Source: Streptococcus oralis (GTDB lineage Bacteria > Bacillota > Bacilli > Lactobacillales > Streptococcaceae). Taken from it: DNA of 64,000 bases. The stretch covers positions 1,027,501-1,091,500 of the forward strand of contig NZ_CP046524.1 in the NCBI RefSeq assembly GCF_021497945.1. Direction: 5' to 3'. The notes below the pieces were generated by a model, which saw nothing but the letters and a program-made list of their open reading frames with translations, was not told the DNA's origin and searched no databases. Shown here one piece after another: positions 8,175-18,515 of this stretch. The stretch's first letter is position 1. Each line of letters starts with the position of its first letter. Made by a program: the position numbers and the translations under genes.

Positions 8175-8303
8175 TCAGCGGTTCGGACTTACCGTACCAT
8201 CCGTGAAAAAACAATCCTCACAAAATAAAGGAAGGTCTTTCGTTTTGAAATTGTTCCATTCGTAAACAGAACCTACAATGTCTCCAACTATTGCTCCTAG
8301 CAT
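8175..8303 (-). pseudogene. N-terminal fragment of an ADP-ribosylglycohydrolase
   Basis: An ATG at 8303 with GGAGGA 5 bases upstream opens 42 codons reading MLGAIVGDIVGSVYEWNNFK, then TKDLPLFCEDCFFTDGTV, and stops at 8175. This is the start of the DraG-type ADP-ribosylglycohydrolase family, in which the segment usually reads FTDDTV(M/L)T and the two Asp bind magnesium. Here the second Asp is Gly and the remaining ~200 residues are missing, so the product cannot be active. Its ribosome site overlaps the stop of the alpha/beta hydrolase, so the two were translationally coupled. It marks the breakpoint between core and accessory DNA. Confidence 0.75.
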
Positions 8304-8314
8304 CCGTTTCCTCC

Positions 8315-9121
8315 TTATGGCATATCAGATTCGTTACACATTTCTAATGAATCACTCTTTAAAAATGGCACCACCAAATCAATCCACTCATAAGGCAAGT
8401 AAGCTGATAAATAGCCGTGGTTATAGCCCTTTGCTTCATACAAAATTGTATTTGAATGTAGCTGATGAAATAATTTCGCTGATTCTTTCACACAGTTCAA
8501 TTCTTTTTCACCATAGATATACAGAACCTGAGCCTTGCTAGCAGAAATCATATCTTTCAGCTTGTAACATCCCATATAGTTTTTGTAAATGGTCACCAAT
8601 GTTTTGATAGGCGTCCTTGGCAAATCCTCCAAATAATAAGCTTTTATTTCCTCTGGATAAGCCAGTTTAGGATAGAGTTTGTTCATCATGCTTAACTGAA
8701 GTTTGCAAGAGAATTTATTGAACATCAGTTTACCAAATAGAGACACTAGAAAGATGCTGATTTTAGCTAACCTTAGTTGAGGAATACAGAGGCTTCCATC
8801 TATGATGGCCTTCTCAGCAATTTCACTGTCTAAAGACAAAAGCTCCATGGCAATTTGACCACCAAGTGAAACACCACCGATTGCAAACAATTTCCCACCA
8901 CAGTTTGCTTTGATATAACCTAGAATCTCCAAAGCAGAATCTTCAGTAGAAACATAATCAAGTTGATATTCCTCGCCGTGGCCATTCAAATTGGGTAGAA
9001 TAATACGGTATTCTTTTGACAAGATTCGTGCTTGACGAAGATAATTCCACCAAGAACTTCCACCACCATGTATCAGTAAAATAGGAGGCAAATTCTTATC
9101 ACCAAATTCATGGAATTTCAT
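8315..9121 (-). CDS. alpha/beta hydrolase, 268 aa
   Basis: The start is set at the ATG at 9121 (MKFHEFGDKNLPPILLIHGG) because AAGGAG lies 8 bases upstream. The longer frame to 9163 has no ribosome site. HGGGSSWW near residue 19 is the oxyanion-hole loop, and GGVSLGGQ around residue 92 is the nucleophile elbow with the catalytic Ser. The Asp/His partners probably lie in LYIYGEKE and GYNHGYL near the C-terminus. It is a soluble serine hydrolase of unknown substrate. It follows rlmD by 44 bases and was coupled to the ADP-ribosylglycohydrolase stub downstream. Confidence 0.85.
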   Translation of the reverse strand: MKFHEFGDKNLPPILLIHGGGSSWWNYLRQARILSKEYRIILPNLNGHGEEYQLDYVSTEDSALEILGYIKANCGGKLFAIGGVSLGGQIAMELLSLDSEIAEKAIIDGSLCIPQLRLAKISIFLVSLFGKLMFNKFSCKLQLSMMNKLYPKLAYPEEIKAYYLEDLPRTPIKTLVTIYKNYMGCYKLKDMISASKAQVLYIYGEKELNCVKESAKLFHQLHSNTILYEAKGYNHGYLSAYLPYEWIDLVVPFLKSDSLEMCNESDMP

Positions 9122-9165
9122 GTTTAAACTCCTTACTGTAGGACTTTCACTAGCTACACCCATGT

Positions 9166-10536
<1,371 letters not shown>

Positions 10537-10548
10537 CTAGTGGCCGAC

Positions 10549-10579
10549 AAAAAAAGACGGCAACATTTCTGTTACCATC
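10549..10579 (-). terminator. intrinsic terminator of the DUF1002 gene
   Basis: The stem GATGGTAACA / TGTTGCCGTC (one G-T type mismatch) is followed by seven T on the minus strand. It lies between the DUF1002 gene and rlmD and ends the former's transcript. Confidence 0.8.
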
Positions 10580-10598
10580 TATTATATCATGAAATCAC

Positions 10599-11573
10599 CT
10601 AAGCACCAAAACTCTTGAAGAAGTTGACAATGGCTTGCCAAAGGGAACTCAAGAAGTTCCCCCCGTCTTCTAGCGCTTTATTGGCATCAAAGTTGAGGTT
10701 GATATTTTTAAAGCTATCTCCAGCTTGGGATACAATACTTTCCTTGAGGTCATTTAGGGTTTTAGTGAAATCAGCATTGTTCAAAATATCACTCTTTGAG
10801 AGGTTAAGCGCAAAATTGATGATGATATTGACCTGGTTTCCTGTTATAACCTGATCGAGTTTGTAGTTTTTTAGCGTGTCTTCTACAATTTTGCGGACAT
10901 CTTCTTCTGTCAGATTGCCTTTGGCTTCTTTTGCCTTTGCAATTCCTGCCTTAATATCTGTCAAAGCAACATTGAGTTTATTGGCATCATAGCCTGATTT
11001 GTCCTTGTTTTCAGCATTAATATCGGATAAGGCTTTTAGCTCCTCTTGGGCCAAGTCTTTATTGGCTTGCGGTACTTTAGCGCCATTGGCCTCTAACGAG
11101 TAGTAAATCCCTGCTAGGGCGCTCTCTCCTGTAACTGGAATAGGAGCTGCAACTGTGATTTTTGCATGCTCCACTCCCAGCGTTACTGCTGCATTACGGT
11201 ACATATCCTGCGTCACCTTGGTGATATTTTCAGGCGTTTCAATCTTGACTTCTAGAGGCGACTTATCCCCCAGCTTTTGAATCTTGGCTGATGAATAGAG
11301 CTGTAAACTAGCATCATTAGCCACATTCATAATTTTCGAATAGATATCAGGTGTCATAGTTTTGATATCTTTGGTGTCTTTTGATGCATCATAGCCAAGT
11401 TTGCTAAGAGTTTGATTTTTCTGGTCTTCAGATAGAGAAGAACCTAGGACATATTCAGGTTGTACATAGGTTTCATCGATTACTTTTTGAACATCGGTTG
11501 CTGCGTGGACACTCGTCATAGCTGTTGCGGCCCACAATACTGCAGCACTTGTTAGAAAGAATTTCTTTCTCAT
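10599..11573 (-). CDS. secreted DUF1002 protein, 324 aa
   Basis: A cleavable signal peptide is clear (MRKKFFLTSAAVLWAA ... SVHA, cleavage near residue 24) and there is no lipobox or LPXTG, so the protein is exported. The body matches the DUF1002 family in length and in segments such as ITVAAPIPVTGESALAGIYY and LTEEDVRKIVEDTLKNY. A hydrophobic C-terminus (LSSLWQAIVNFFKSF) might touch the membrane. Function is unknown. The promoter contains a CiaR-like direct repeat at 11615-11631. From memory, the pneumococcal counterpart (spr0931) is a CiaR regulon member. Confidence 0.85.
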   Translation of the reverse strand: MRKKFFLTSAAVLWAATAMTSVHAATDVQKVIDETYVQPEYVLGSSLSEDQKNQTLSKLGYDASKDTKDIKTMTPDIYSKIMNVANDASLQLYSSAKIQKLGDKSPLEVKIETPENITKVTQDMYRNAAVTLGVEHAKITVAAPIPVTGESALAGIYYSLEANGAKVPQANKDLAQEELKALSDINAENKDKSGYDANKLNVALTDIKAGIAKAKEAKGNLTEEDVRKIVEDTLKNYKLDQVITGNQVNIIINFALNLSKSDILNNADFTKTLNDLKESIVSQAGDSFKNINLNFDANKALEDGGNFLSSLWQAIVNFFKSFGA

Positions 11574-11598
11574 GGGATATTCCCTCCTTTACCTTTCT

Positions 11599-11631
11599 AG
11601 GGTAATAAAACAATCTTAAAGAAAGCTTATA
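11599..11631 (-). promoter_or_regulatory. CiaR-like box and -10 upstream of the DUF1002 gene
   Basis: On the minus strand TATAAG-ctttc-TTTAAG (11631-11615) matches the CiaR direct repeat TTTAAG-N5-TTTAAG with one mismatch. Ten bases later TACCCT (11604-11599) sits where CiaR-activated promoters have their weak -10. The distance to the ATG at 11573 suggests a leader of about 20 bases. Confidence 0.6.
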
Positions 11632-11636
11632 GTGAA

Positions 11637-11661
11637 AAACACCTGGTCAAACCAGATGTTT
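11637..11661 (-). terminator. terminator of the tdk-pvaA operon
   Basis: The stem AACATCTGGTT / AACCAGGTGTT followed by TTTT on the minus strand overlaps the stop codon of pvaA. It ends the long operon just upstream of the CiaR-like promoter. Confidence 0.75.
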
Positions 11662-12262
11662 AAAAGAAATTAAAAAATTTCATGATATAGAGATTAAAGC
11701 GAACCTGTCTTGAGTAGTAATAATTTCCACCATTTTCATAGAGTTCGGCTCCGTGAAAGATAGAAATAGGATTGATATAGGTGTAGGTCTTCCCAGTAGT
11801 ATTGCCAAGGATAGGAGCGACCGTTTCTCGGGAGTAACGCTTGGCTAGTGCCAGAGTATTTTCCTTGCCATTCTGAGCGATAAAGTCGATATAGGCAGGG
11901 CCAAAATTATAGGCTTGAACGGCGGTCCAGACATCTACTCCTTTGCTCTGTGCCAAATAGAGGTTATCTGTTAGTGTCTGTATCCCTTGGCGAATACTAG
12001 AGGCATCGTCATTGATGGTATTGGTAGCGCCACTAGCAGACTCACTAGACTGCATAACATCCCGCTCTTTACCCTTCGTTTCGGTATAAATCATGGCGAG
12101 CACCAACTCTTCATTGGCTAGAGTATCTCTTTCACTAAGGATTTCCCGAACCATAGGTTGATAGGTCATGACTTGCTTTACATCCTGACGAATATGATAG
12201 GCTTTGTATCCAGCAAAAAGAAGGACTGCTAGCACTAGCATTCTTCTTATAAATTTAAACAT
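11660..12262 (-). CDS. pvaA: lysozyme-like protein, pneumococcal vaccine antigen A family
   Basis: This encodes a 200-residue surface-exposed lysozyme-family protein. Residues 1-24 ([19 protein letters not shown]) form an uncleaved membrane anchor or signal. The lysozyme-like fold follows, with the probable catalytic Glu in [10 protein letters not shown] and the Ser-rich MQSSESASG typical of bacterial SLT-like PF13702 proteins. It probably trims or remodels peptidoglycan at the outer face. The start overlaps the stop of the NA37 gene by one base, so the pair is translationally coupled. It is the last gene of the tdk operon and ends in a terminator. Confidence 0.85.
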   Translation of the reverse strand: MFKFIRRMLVLAVLLFAGYKAYHIRQDVKQVMTYQPMVREILSERDTLANEELVLAMIYTETKGKERDVMQSSESASGATNTINDDASSIRQGIQTLTDNLYLAQSKGVDVWTAVQAYNFGPAYIDFIAQNGKENTLALAKRYSRETVAPILGNTTGKTYTYINPISIFHGAELYENGGNYYYSRQVRFNLYIMKFFNFF

Positions 12263-13236
12263 TATTTACTTTGAATATCCTCGATATTTTTGATTAAGAT
12301 AGAGTAGGTTCCATTGTCATTTTGGATAAACTCAACCGACTCCGCGTCTTGATAGACGTTATTAGGAACGATGAGCTCAATTCCATTTGACAAGGAAAGT
12401 TTTTGGTTTTCAAATTTCTTGAGCTGACGACTGGCATCAATTTCATCAAACTGGACTGGTTCTGGTACAGCTTCCTTGACTTGGTCGATAAAACTTAGAC
12501 GAGCTGTTAGATTGTTATCAAAAAGGTCATTAGCCAATTTTTCAGGTGACAATTCATTGCTTTCTTCAAGATTGTTAAAAATCGCTGATTTGACCTTGGA
12601 TTGAAATTGAAAATCATCTGTGTTAAAGGACTCAGCAATTCTCTGGGCCGTTTTTTCCAATTCCTTGATGGATTTCTTAGGAGAAATCTTAGGGGCTACG
12701 GCAAGGAGATTGTCTGAAAAATAATTCAAGAAAGTCCCATTATACTTGATACGTTTTTCGATGAGATGGTACTTGCGACTTTGAAGATTGACCACCAAGG
12801 CCTCGTCAGCTCCCGTTCCAAATCCAGGCAGGTTATTCTGAGTTAGCTTGATTGGATTATCAACTTCTCCCCCAAGGTGGGTCAAGGTTTCCCGCAGGGC
12901 AATTCGTAAGAAAGCAAAATGCTCTACACCTTCTTTAGAAAACTCAACAAAAACCAAGTCATTGGTCTTGAGGTTTTCAGAAATACTGAATTCCTCTTTC
13001 CAAAGATTAGCCAGTGTTACTGAAGTCTCCAACAAATCGTCTGCGATGTGATTGAAGAAGGGATTTTCTTCCTCGAAAATCCCAGTCTTAGCTTCATCTG
13101 AATACACACGTTCGATTTTTTTGCGCAGGTATTCTTCGATTTTTGGAGTGATATTGAGAAACTTATCCGCTAAGAACAGCTCGGTATCATCTGGGCTGAA
13201 CTGATGGATAATAGCTTTCTTAATATAAATGTCCAT
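12262..13236 (-). CDS. nucleoid-associated protein, NA37/NdpA family
   Basis: This encodes a 324-residue homologue of the 37-kDa nucleoid-associated protein family. I start it at the ATG at 13236 ([17 protein letters not shown]), which matches family length and avoids overlapping glyA. A longer frame begins inside glyA with no family similarity. The N-terminus carries the typical hydrophobic-polar pattern and [13 protein letters not shown], and the centre carries [17 protein letters not shown]. Role in streptococci is not established; in Gram-negatives NdpA binds nucleoid DNA. It lies between glyA and pvaA in the same operon. Confidence 0.8.
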   Translation of the reverse strand: MDIYIKKAIIHQFSPDDTELFLADKFLNITPKIEEYLRKKIERVYSDEAKTGIFEEENPFFNHIADDLLETSVTLANLWKEEFSISENLKTNDLVFVEFSKEGVEHFAFLRIALRETLTHLGGEVDNPIKLTQNNLPGFGTGADEALVVNLQSRKYHLIEKRIKYNGTFLNYFSDNLLAVAPKISPKKSIKELEKTAQRIAESFNTDDFQFQSKVKSAIFNNLEESNELSPEKLANDLFDNNLTARLSFIDQVKEAVPEPVQFDEIDASRQLKKFENQKLSLSNGIELIVPNNVYQDAESVEFIQNDNGTYSILIKNIEDIQSK

Positions 13237-13243
13237 AAAAGTA

Positions 13244-14500
13244 TTAGTCCTCATATAGTGGGAAGGCATCTGTCAACGCTTTGACTTCACTTCTCACTTC
13301 TTCTAAGACAGCTTCATTTTCTGCATTTTTAAGGGTTTTAATGATGAGTTCAGCCACTTTACAGCTCTCTTCTTCACCAAATCCACGTGCAGTAATGGCT
13401 GCAGATCCGATACGAATACCACTTGTCTTAAATGGTGACAAGGTTTCATATGGAATTGAGTTTTTATTTAGGGTAATATTGACTTCGTCCAGCAAGTTTT
13501 GAGCAACTTTTCCGTTCTCTACAACCTTAGTCACATCCACTAGGAAGAGGTGATTTTCAGTCCCTCCAGAAATGATACGGAAATCAGGGTCTTGCAAGAA
13601 GACTTCAACCATAGCCTTGCTGTTTTTGATGACATTAGCAGCATATTCCTTGAAGGCTGGATCCAAAACTTCTTTGAAGGAAACAGCTTTAGCAGCGACA
13701 ACATGCTCCAAAGGACCACCTTGAATACCTGGGAAAATAGCAGAATTGATTTTCTTAGCTAGGTCCTCATCATTGGTCAAAATCAAGCCACCACGTGGTC
13801 CACGAAGGGTTTTGTGGGTCGTTGTTGTCGTGATATGAGCGTATGGCACTGGACTTGGGTGAAGACCAGCCGCAACCAAACCAGCGATATGGGCCATATC
13901 GACCATGAGCTTAGCACCAACAGCATCTGCAATTTCACGGAATTTTGAGAAGTCGATAATTTGAGAATAGGCTGAAGCACCAGCTACGATCAATTTTGGT
14001 TTTACTTCTTGGGCTTGTTTCAAGATAGCATCAAAGTCCAAGAGTTCCGTTTCAGGATCCACACTATAAGAAATAAAGTTGTAGGTTTGACCAGAGAAGC
14101 TGACAGAAGCTCCGTGGGTCAAGTGTCCACCTGCTGCCAAATCCATCCCCATAACCGTATCACCTGGCTCGATCAAGGCCATGTAAGCCGCACAGTTGGC
14201 TTGGCTTCCTGAGTGAGGTTGAACATTGGCGAATTTAGCACCGAAAATTTCTTTTGCACGTTCAATAGCTAGAGTTTCTACCACGTCTACTACATCAGTC
14301 CCACCATAGTAACGGCGTCCTGGGTAGCCTTCGGCGTATTTATTCGTCAAGATAGACCCTTGAGCAGCCATTACAGCCTTGGAAACAACGTTTTCCGAAG
14401 CAATCAACTCAATGTTGTTTTGTTGGCGTTCTTCTTCTTTGGCAATAGCATTCCAGAGATCAGCATCGTATGCTTTAAAATCATCTTTGTCAAAAATCAT
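13244..14500 (-). CDS. glyA: serine hydroxymethyltransferase
   Basis: This PLP enzyme interconverts serine plus tetrahydrofolate with glycine plus 5,10-methylene-THF, supplying one-carbon units for purine and thymidylate synthesis. The 418-residue length is typical. The PLP lysine motif [14 protein letters not shown] is intact, as are [22 protein letters not shown] and QPHSGSQAN. It sits in the operon after the GNAT gene, close to tdk, so nucleotide-supply genes are grouped. A leader of about 50 bases separates it from the acetyltransferase, with no strong terminator between. Confidence 0.97.
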   Translation of the reverse strand: MIFDKDDFKAYDADLWNAIAKEEERQQNNIELIASENVVSKAVMAAQGSILTNKYAEGYPGRRYYGGTDVVDVVETLAIERAKEIFGAKFANVQPHSGSQANCAAYMALIEPGDTVMGMDLAAGGHLTHGASVSFSGQTYNFISYSVDPETELLDFDAILKQAQEVKPKLIVAGASAYSQIIDFSKFREIADAVGAKLMVDMAHIAGLVAAGLHPSPVPYAHITTTTTHKTLRGPRGGLILTNDEDLAKKINSAIFPGIQGGPLEHVVAAKAVSFKEVLDPAFKEYAANVIKNSKAMVEVFLQDPDFRIISGGTENHLFLVDVTKVVENGKVAQNLLDEVNITLNKNSIPYETLSPFKTSGIRIGSAAITARGFGEEESCKVAELIIKTLKNAENEAVLEEVRSEVKALTDAFPLYED

Positions 14501-14554
14501 AGGTCTTCTCCTTTATAGTGTGACTGATCCTTCAGTTTGTTTTTACAAGATAAA

Positions 14555-14986
14555 CTAAAAGATGCGAATAAACCGTTTTTGCACTTTATCACAAGTATAA
14601 CCAACTTTTTCATAAAATGCATGAGCTCCCAGACGATGATCAGCAGAGTTTAAGCGGATAAACCCATAACCGCGTCTTTTTGCCTCTTCTTCCAACCCTT
14701 GCAGTAAGCTTTTACCGATACCTTGCCCTTGTACTTGAGGTGAAACTGCCAAGGCTAAGATATTAAATCCTGCTTTGGAATAGAGGGATTCATAAACTTC
14801 AGCATGAACATATCCAAGTAGGACATGGCTTACCTCATCCTCATAGCCAAGTAGGAAATGATGAGAATCCTGAGATAATTTAGCTAGTTGACTAGCTGTT
14901 TTCTCTGGACTAAAAGAATAGCCCAAAGCCTCTTGGTTGATCTCACATATAGCTTTCACATCTGTTTCTTGCAAATCTCTTAGCAT
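14555..14986 (-). CDS. GNAT-family N-acetyltransferase, 143 aa
   Basis: The start is the ATG at 14986 (MLRDLQETDVKAICEINQE), one base past the stop of tsaC, with GAGGAG inside the end of that gene. The acetyl-CoA loop is visible as VSPQVQGQGIGKSLLQGLEE (R/Q-x-x-G-x-G/A), and the fold ends with HAFYEKVGYTCDKV. The substrate is unknown. RimI-like protein acetylation or small-molecule acetylation are both possible. It is translationally coupled to tsaC in the operon conserved among streptococci. Confidence 0.85.
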   Translation of the reverse strand: MLRDLQETDVKAICEINQEALGYSFSPEKTASQLAKLSQDSHHFLLGYEDEVSHVLLGYVHAEVYESLYSKAGFNILALAVSPQVQGQGIGKSLLQGLEEEAKRRGYGFIRLNSADHRLGAHAFYEKVGYTCDKVQKRFIRIF

Positions 14987-14987
14987 C

Positions 14988-15590
14988 TCATTTCTCCTCA
15001 AAAGAAATCTCTGGCAACCGAGCAAGAATATCTTCACGCTTGATCGCCCCTTGGCGTAAGATTTTCACCTTGTCTCCAGACAGATCCAAAATGGTCGAAT
15101 CCTGTCCAGTTAGAAAAGCATCATCTTCCAGACCCAGAACCTCTTGATCAAAATCTTCAAGGATTTGCTGAAAGGTTACTCCACTTGCCTGACCCGAAAT
15201 ATTGGCAGATGGCCCAATCAAGGGACCTGTCTCTCGAATCAAATCCAGCGTAATGGGGTGATTCGGCATCCGAAACCCAACAGTTGCAAGACCAGAATTG
15301 ACCCAATAGGGCACTCTATCATTGGCTTCGAGTATAATGGTCAAGGGACCTGGTAAAAAGGTCTCTACAAGTTTTTGTAGATAAGCTGGTTGATTCTTTG
15401 AAAAGTACAAGATGTCCTCTAGAGAGGCAACATTGAGATTAAGCGCCTTGTCTCTAGGACGACGTTTGAGCTGGTAAACATGGTCGACTGCTTTTTCGTC
15501 TAGAGCTTTGGCAAAGAGACCATAAACTGTCTCAGTAGGTAAGACGACTGCTCCGCCCTTTTCCAACACTTGCCTAATCCTGTCCATCAT
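14988..15590 (-). CDS. tsaC: threonylcarbamoyl-AMP synthase (Sua5/YwlC/TsaC)
   Basis: The enzyme makes threonylcarbamoyl-AMP from threonine, bicarbonate and ATP for the t6A modification at position 37 of ANN-decoding tRNAs. YrdC-domain signatures are clear: GGAVVLPTETVYGL, KRRPRDKALNL, LPGPLTIIL, GFRMPNHP and PLIGPSANISGQASG. At 200 residues it is a single YrdC domain, lacking the C-terminal Sua5 domain. It overlaps prmC by 17 bases upstream and is coupled to the GNAT gene downstream. Confidence 0.92.
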   Translation of the reverse strand: MMDRIRQVLEKGGAVVLPTETVYGLFAKALDEKAVDHVYQLKRRPRDKALNLNVASLEDILYFSKNQPAYLQKLVETFLPGPLTIILEANDRVPYWVNSGLATVGFRMPNHPITLDLIRETGPLIGPSANISGQASGVTFQQILEDFDQEVLGLEDDAFLTGQDSTILDLSGDKVKILRQGAIKREDILARLPEISFEEK

Positions 15591-16410
15591 CAGCTACAAC
15601 CATCCTATCTTGACCAAATTGGTCCTTGAGTGTTCGTACTCGTTTTTCAGGAAGATGTTTCCTAAAAAGCGCAGGAACACTTTGACCTTGCTTGTATCCA
15701 ATTTCAAGGTAAATCTTACCACCATCTTTGAGATAGTCTTTTGCACCTTCCGCGATTCTGCGGTAAATAGCTAGACCATCCTCATCTGCAAAGAGAGCTA
15801 GGTGAGGCTCCGAATGCAAAACATTCAAACCGACCTCTGACTCATCTTCACGAGAGATATAGGGTGGATTGGATACAATTATATCATATTTTTCAGAAAT
15901 TTCTGTAAAACAATCGGATTTTTTAAAAAATATCTGGAGATTCTGAATTTTAGCGTTTTCAGTTGCCAAATCTAGTGCATCCTGTGAAATATCAACTGCT
16001 GTCACTGACCAGTCTGGACGATTCTTTGCTAAAGCAAGGGCGATGGCACCACTTCCTGTACCAATATCCAATACCCTGATTTGTTCCTCTGGATTTTCTG
16101 TGAGGATGAGCTCAACCAACTCCTCTGTCTCTGGTCGGGGAATCAAGACTCGCTCATCTACTTTTAACTGCATTCCAAAGAAATCTGCGTGACCAATGAT
16201 ATACTGAGCTGGTTTGTAAGCTGCTAACTGCTGGTAAATTTCTTCTACAAATAATTCTTCCTCTTTGGTTACCTCTTGCTGAAGGGCAAAGACGAAGTCT
16301 GTAAAAGAGAGATTTTTTAGGCTACGATAGACAAAAGAGAGGCTTTCAACTTCCTCTCCTTGTGCTAGTAACTTATCCTCAAAATCTTTAATAATTTGAG
16401 CTAGTTTCAT
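15574..16410 (-). CDS. prmC: peptide chain release factor N5-glutamine methyltransferase
   Basis: PrmC methylates the Gln of the GGQ motif in release factors, using SAM. The family's ILDIGTGSG-like loop is present as VLDIGTGSGAIALALA, and the substrate-binding NPPY motif as IVSNPPYISRED. The N-terminal helical domain (about 1-75) binds the release factor. It overlaps prfA by one base (ATG of prmC within the prfA stop), so the enzyme and its substrate RF1 are coupled. Length 278 residues is normal. Confidence 0.96.
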   Translation of the reverse strand: MKLAQIIKDFEDKLLAQGEEVESLSFVYRSLKNLSFTDFVFALQQEVTKEEELFVEEIYQQLAAYKPAQYIIGHADFFGMQLKVDERVLIPRPETEELVELILTENPEEQIRVLDIGTGSGAIALALAKNRPDWSVTAVDISQDALDLATENAKIQNLQIFFKKSDCFTEISEKYDIIVSNPPYISREDESEVGLNVLHSEPHLALFADEDGLAIYRRIAEGAKDYLKDGGKIYLEIGYKQGQSVPALFRKHLPEKRVRTLKDQFGQDRMVVADDGQD

Positions 16411-17489
16411 TATTTGTTCAATTCTTCTAATTTTTGCGTTTGGTCATAGAGCACCAAGGCATCTACAACTTCATCCAATTTACCAGACAAAATCGTATCC
16501 AGTTTTTGGAGGGTCAAGCCAATACGGTGGTCTGTGACACGGTTTTGTGGGAAATTGTAAGTACGGATACGTTCTGAACGGTCACCAGTACCAATAGTAG
16601 ACTTACGCTCAGCGTCTTGTTCATCTTGAGCAATCTGAGCAAAATGGTCAGCAACACGCGCACGGATGATTTTCATGGCCTTCTCACGGTTTTTCTGCTG
16701 AGTACGTTCTTCCTGCATCTCAACCTTGATATTGGTTGGCAAGTGAACGATACGAACAGCAGTCGCAACCTTATTGACGTTCTGTCCACCAGCACCCGAT
16801 GCGTGGTAGATGTCAACACGAAGGTCTTTTGGATCAATATCGTATTCAACTTCTTCAACTTCAGGCATGACAAGGACTGTCGCAGTTGATGTATGGACAC
16901 GGCCTTGGCTTTCTGTCACAGGGACACGTTGCACACGGTGAGCACCAGACTCATACTTGAGTTTAGAATAAACTGACTGACCAGAAACCATGGCAACCAC
17001 TTCTTTGAAACCACCAACACCGTTCATAGAAGCTTCCATGACTTCAAAGCGCCACCCTTGAGCTTCCGCATACTTTTGGTACATAGTTAGAAGGTCTCCG
17101 GCGAAAAGTGCTGCTTCGTCTCCACCAGCTGCCCCACGGATTTCAAGGATGATGTTCTTGTCATCATTTGGATCCTTTGGAAGAAGCAAGATTTTCAGTT
17201 TTTCTTCGTATTCTTCTTTTTCAGCCTTGGCATCCTTGAGCTCTTGCTTGGCCATTTCTTCCAAGTCTGCATCTCCGCCAGATTCCTTAATCATCTCTTC
17301 AGCATCAACGATGTTTTGAAGGACTTGTTTGTACTCACGGTAGGCCGTTACTGTATCACGTGTCCCAGCTTCTTCTTTGGACAATTCCATGAAGCGTTTG
17401 GTATCAGATACCACTTCAGGGTCACTGAGCAATTCTCCTAATTCTTCATAACGGTCTTCTACAGCTTGTAGTTGATCATAGATGTTCAT
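16410..17489 (-). CDS. prfA: peptide chain release factor 1
   Basis: RF1 recognises UAA and UAG and triggers peptide release. The 359-residue protein has the GGQ catalytic motif in [13 protein letters not shown] and a PVTESQGR segment where RF1 carries its codon-recognition tripeptide (usually PxT; here PVT). Domain 1 is the helical N-terminus. The gene overlaps tdk by four bases and prmC by one. The amber codons that interrupt frames in the accessory block would be read by this factor. Confidence 0.97.
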   Translation of the reverse strand: MNIYDQLQAVEDRYEELGELLSDPEVVSDTKRFMELSKEEAGTRDTVTAYREYKQVLQNIVDAEEMIKESGGDADLEEMAKQELKDAKAEKEEYEEKLKILLLPKDPNDDKNIILEIRGAAGGDEAALFAGDLLTMYQKYAEAQGWRFEVMEASMNGVGGFKEVVAMVSGQSVYSKLKYESGAHRVQRVPVTESQGRVHTSTATVLVMPEVEEVEYDIDPKDLRVDIYHASGAGGQNVNKVATAVRIVHLPTNIKVEMQEERTQQKNREKAMKIIRARVADHFAQIAQDEQDAERKSTIGTGDRSERIRTYNFPQNRVTDHRIGLTLQKLDTILSGKLDEVVDALVLYDQTQKLEELNK

Positions 17490-18076
17490 TTTTCTTTATT
17501 CTCCTTATTGATTTCAGGGGCAAAATAATGTTTTCGGCAGACTGAGATATAGGTTTCATTTCCACCGATCTGAATTTGTTCGCCATCATAGACTGGCACA
17601 CCATCTTGAGTTCGCAACACCATAGTCGCCTTTTTCTTACAGTACTGACAGATGGTCTTGATTTCGTCAATCTTGTCTGCTAAGAGCAAGAGGTATTTGG
17701 AACCTTCGAACAATTCATTGCGAAAGTCATTCTTCAAACCAAAAGCCATGACAGGTATGTCTAGCTCGTCCACAACACGAGCTAGGTCGTAAACATGGTG
17801 ACGCTTGAGAAACTGGGCCTCATCGACCAACACACAGTAAGGTTTTTCAGGTAAGTCTCGGATATAGCCAAAGATATCTGTCGTTTCCTCAATCGCAATG
17901 GCTGGGCGTTTCATGCCGATTCGACTCGACACATAGCCAACACCGTCACGCGTATCCAGAGCCGAAGTCATAATCACAACTCCCTTTCCTTGCTCCTCGT
18001 AGTTATAGGCCACCTTGAGAATCTCAATCGTCTTACCAGAGTTCATGGTCCCATAACGATAATACAACTGTGCCAT
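17486..18076 (-). CDS. tdk: thymidine kinase
   Basis: This enzyme phosphorylates thymidine to dTMP for salvage. The 196-residue type II kinase shows the P-loop [17 protein letters not shown], the DVDEAQF-like Walker B as [11 protein letters not shown], and the zinc ribbon with ICQYCKKKA and CRKHYF. It is the first gene of the operon tdk-prfA-prmC-tsaC-GNAT-glyA-NA37-pvaA. A TATACT at 18128-18123 on the minus strand is its likely -10. Confidence 0.97.
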   Translation of the reverse strand: MAQLYYRYGTMNSGKTIEILKVAYNYEEQGKGVVIMTSALDTRDGVGYVSSRIGMKRPAIAIEETTDIFGYIRDLPEKPYCVLVDEAQFLKRHHVYDLARVVDELDIPVMAFGLKNDFRNELFEGSKYLLLLADKIDEIKTICQYCKKKATMVLRTQDGVPVYDGEQIQIGGNETYISVCRKHYFAPEINKENKEK

Positions 18077-18198
18077 GCTTCTATTTCACGTCCATTTCTA
18101 AATTTTTGCTACATTCTAGTATATCATAATTTTCTGAAGCTTTAAACGGCAAAATGTGGTAAAATAGAAGAAATCAAAAACTAGTGGAGGAAGCTATT

Positions 18199-18381
18199 AT
18201 GCCATTTGTACGCATCGATTTATTTGAAGGTCGCACGCTCGAGCAAAAGAAAGCTCTTGCTAAGGAAGTAACGGAAGCTGTTGTCCGTAACACTGGAGCC
18301 CCTCAATCAGCCGTTCATGTCATCATCAACGACATGCCAGAAGGGACTTACTTCCCACAAGGAGAAATGCGCACCAAATAA
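18199..18381 (+). CDS. 4-oxalocrotonate tautomerase family protein, 60 aa
   Basis: The start at 18199 gives MPFVRIDLFEGRTLEQKKAL, so that Pro becomes residue 1 after Met removal. This Pro is the catalytic base of the family. A GTG at 18184 would bury it and is really part of the ribosome site GTGGAGGAAG. The conserved Arg (GRTLEQK) and VHVIINDMPEGTYF fit the 4-OT fold, which acts as a hexamer. The physiological substrate in streptococci is not known. It is transcribed divergently from tdk. Confidence 0.9.
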   Translation: MPFVRIDLFEGRTLEQKKALAKEVTEAVVRNTGAPQSAVHVIINDMPEGTYFPQGEMRTK

Positions 18382-18383
18382 AC

Positions 18384-18413
18384 CAGCTTAAGCAGTATTG
18401 CTTAGGCTTTTTC
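18384..18413 (+). terminator. terminator after the tautomerase gene
   Basis: GCTTAAGCA / TGCTTAGGC with a short loop is followed by TTTTTC. It closes the single-gene tautomerase transcript before mnmE. Confidence 0.6.
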
Positions 18414-18515
18414 AATCTCCAAGTAGCATCCATTGAAGAAATAGTCTAATTTTGTTACAATTTGAAGAGATGCTTGGATACCTATCCTAAGAAAAGAAAT
18501 ACAAAAGGAAATAGT

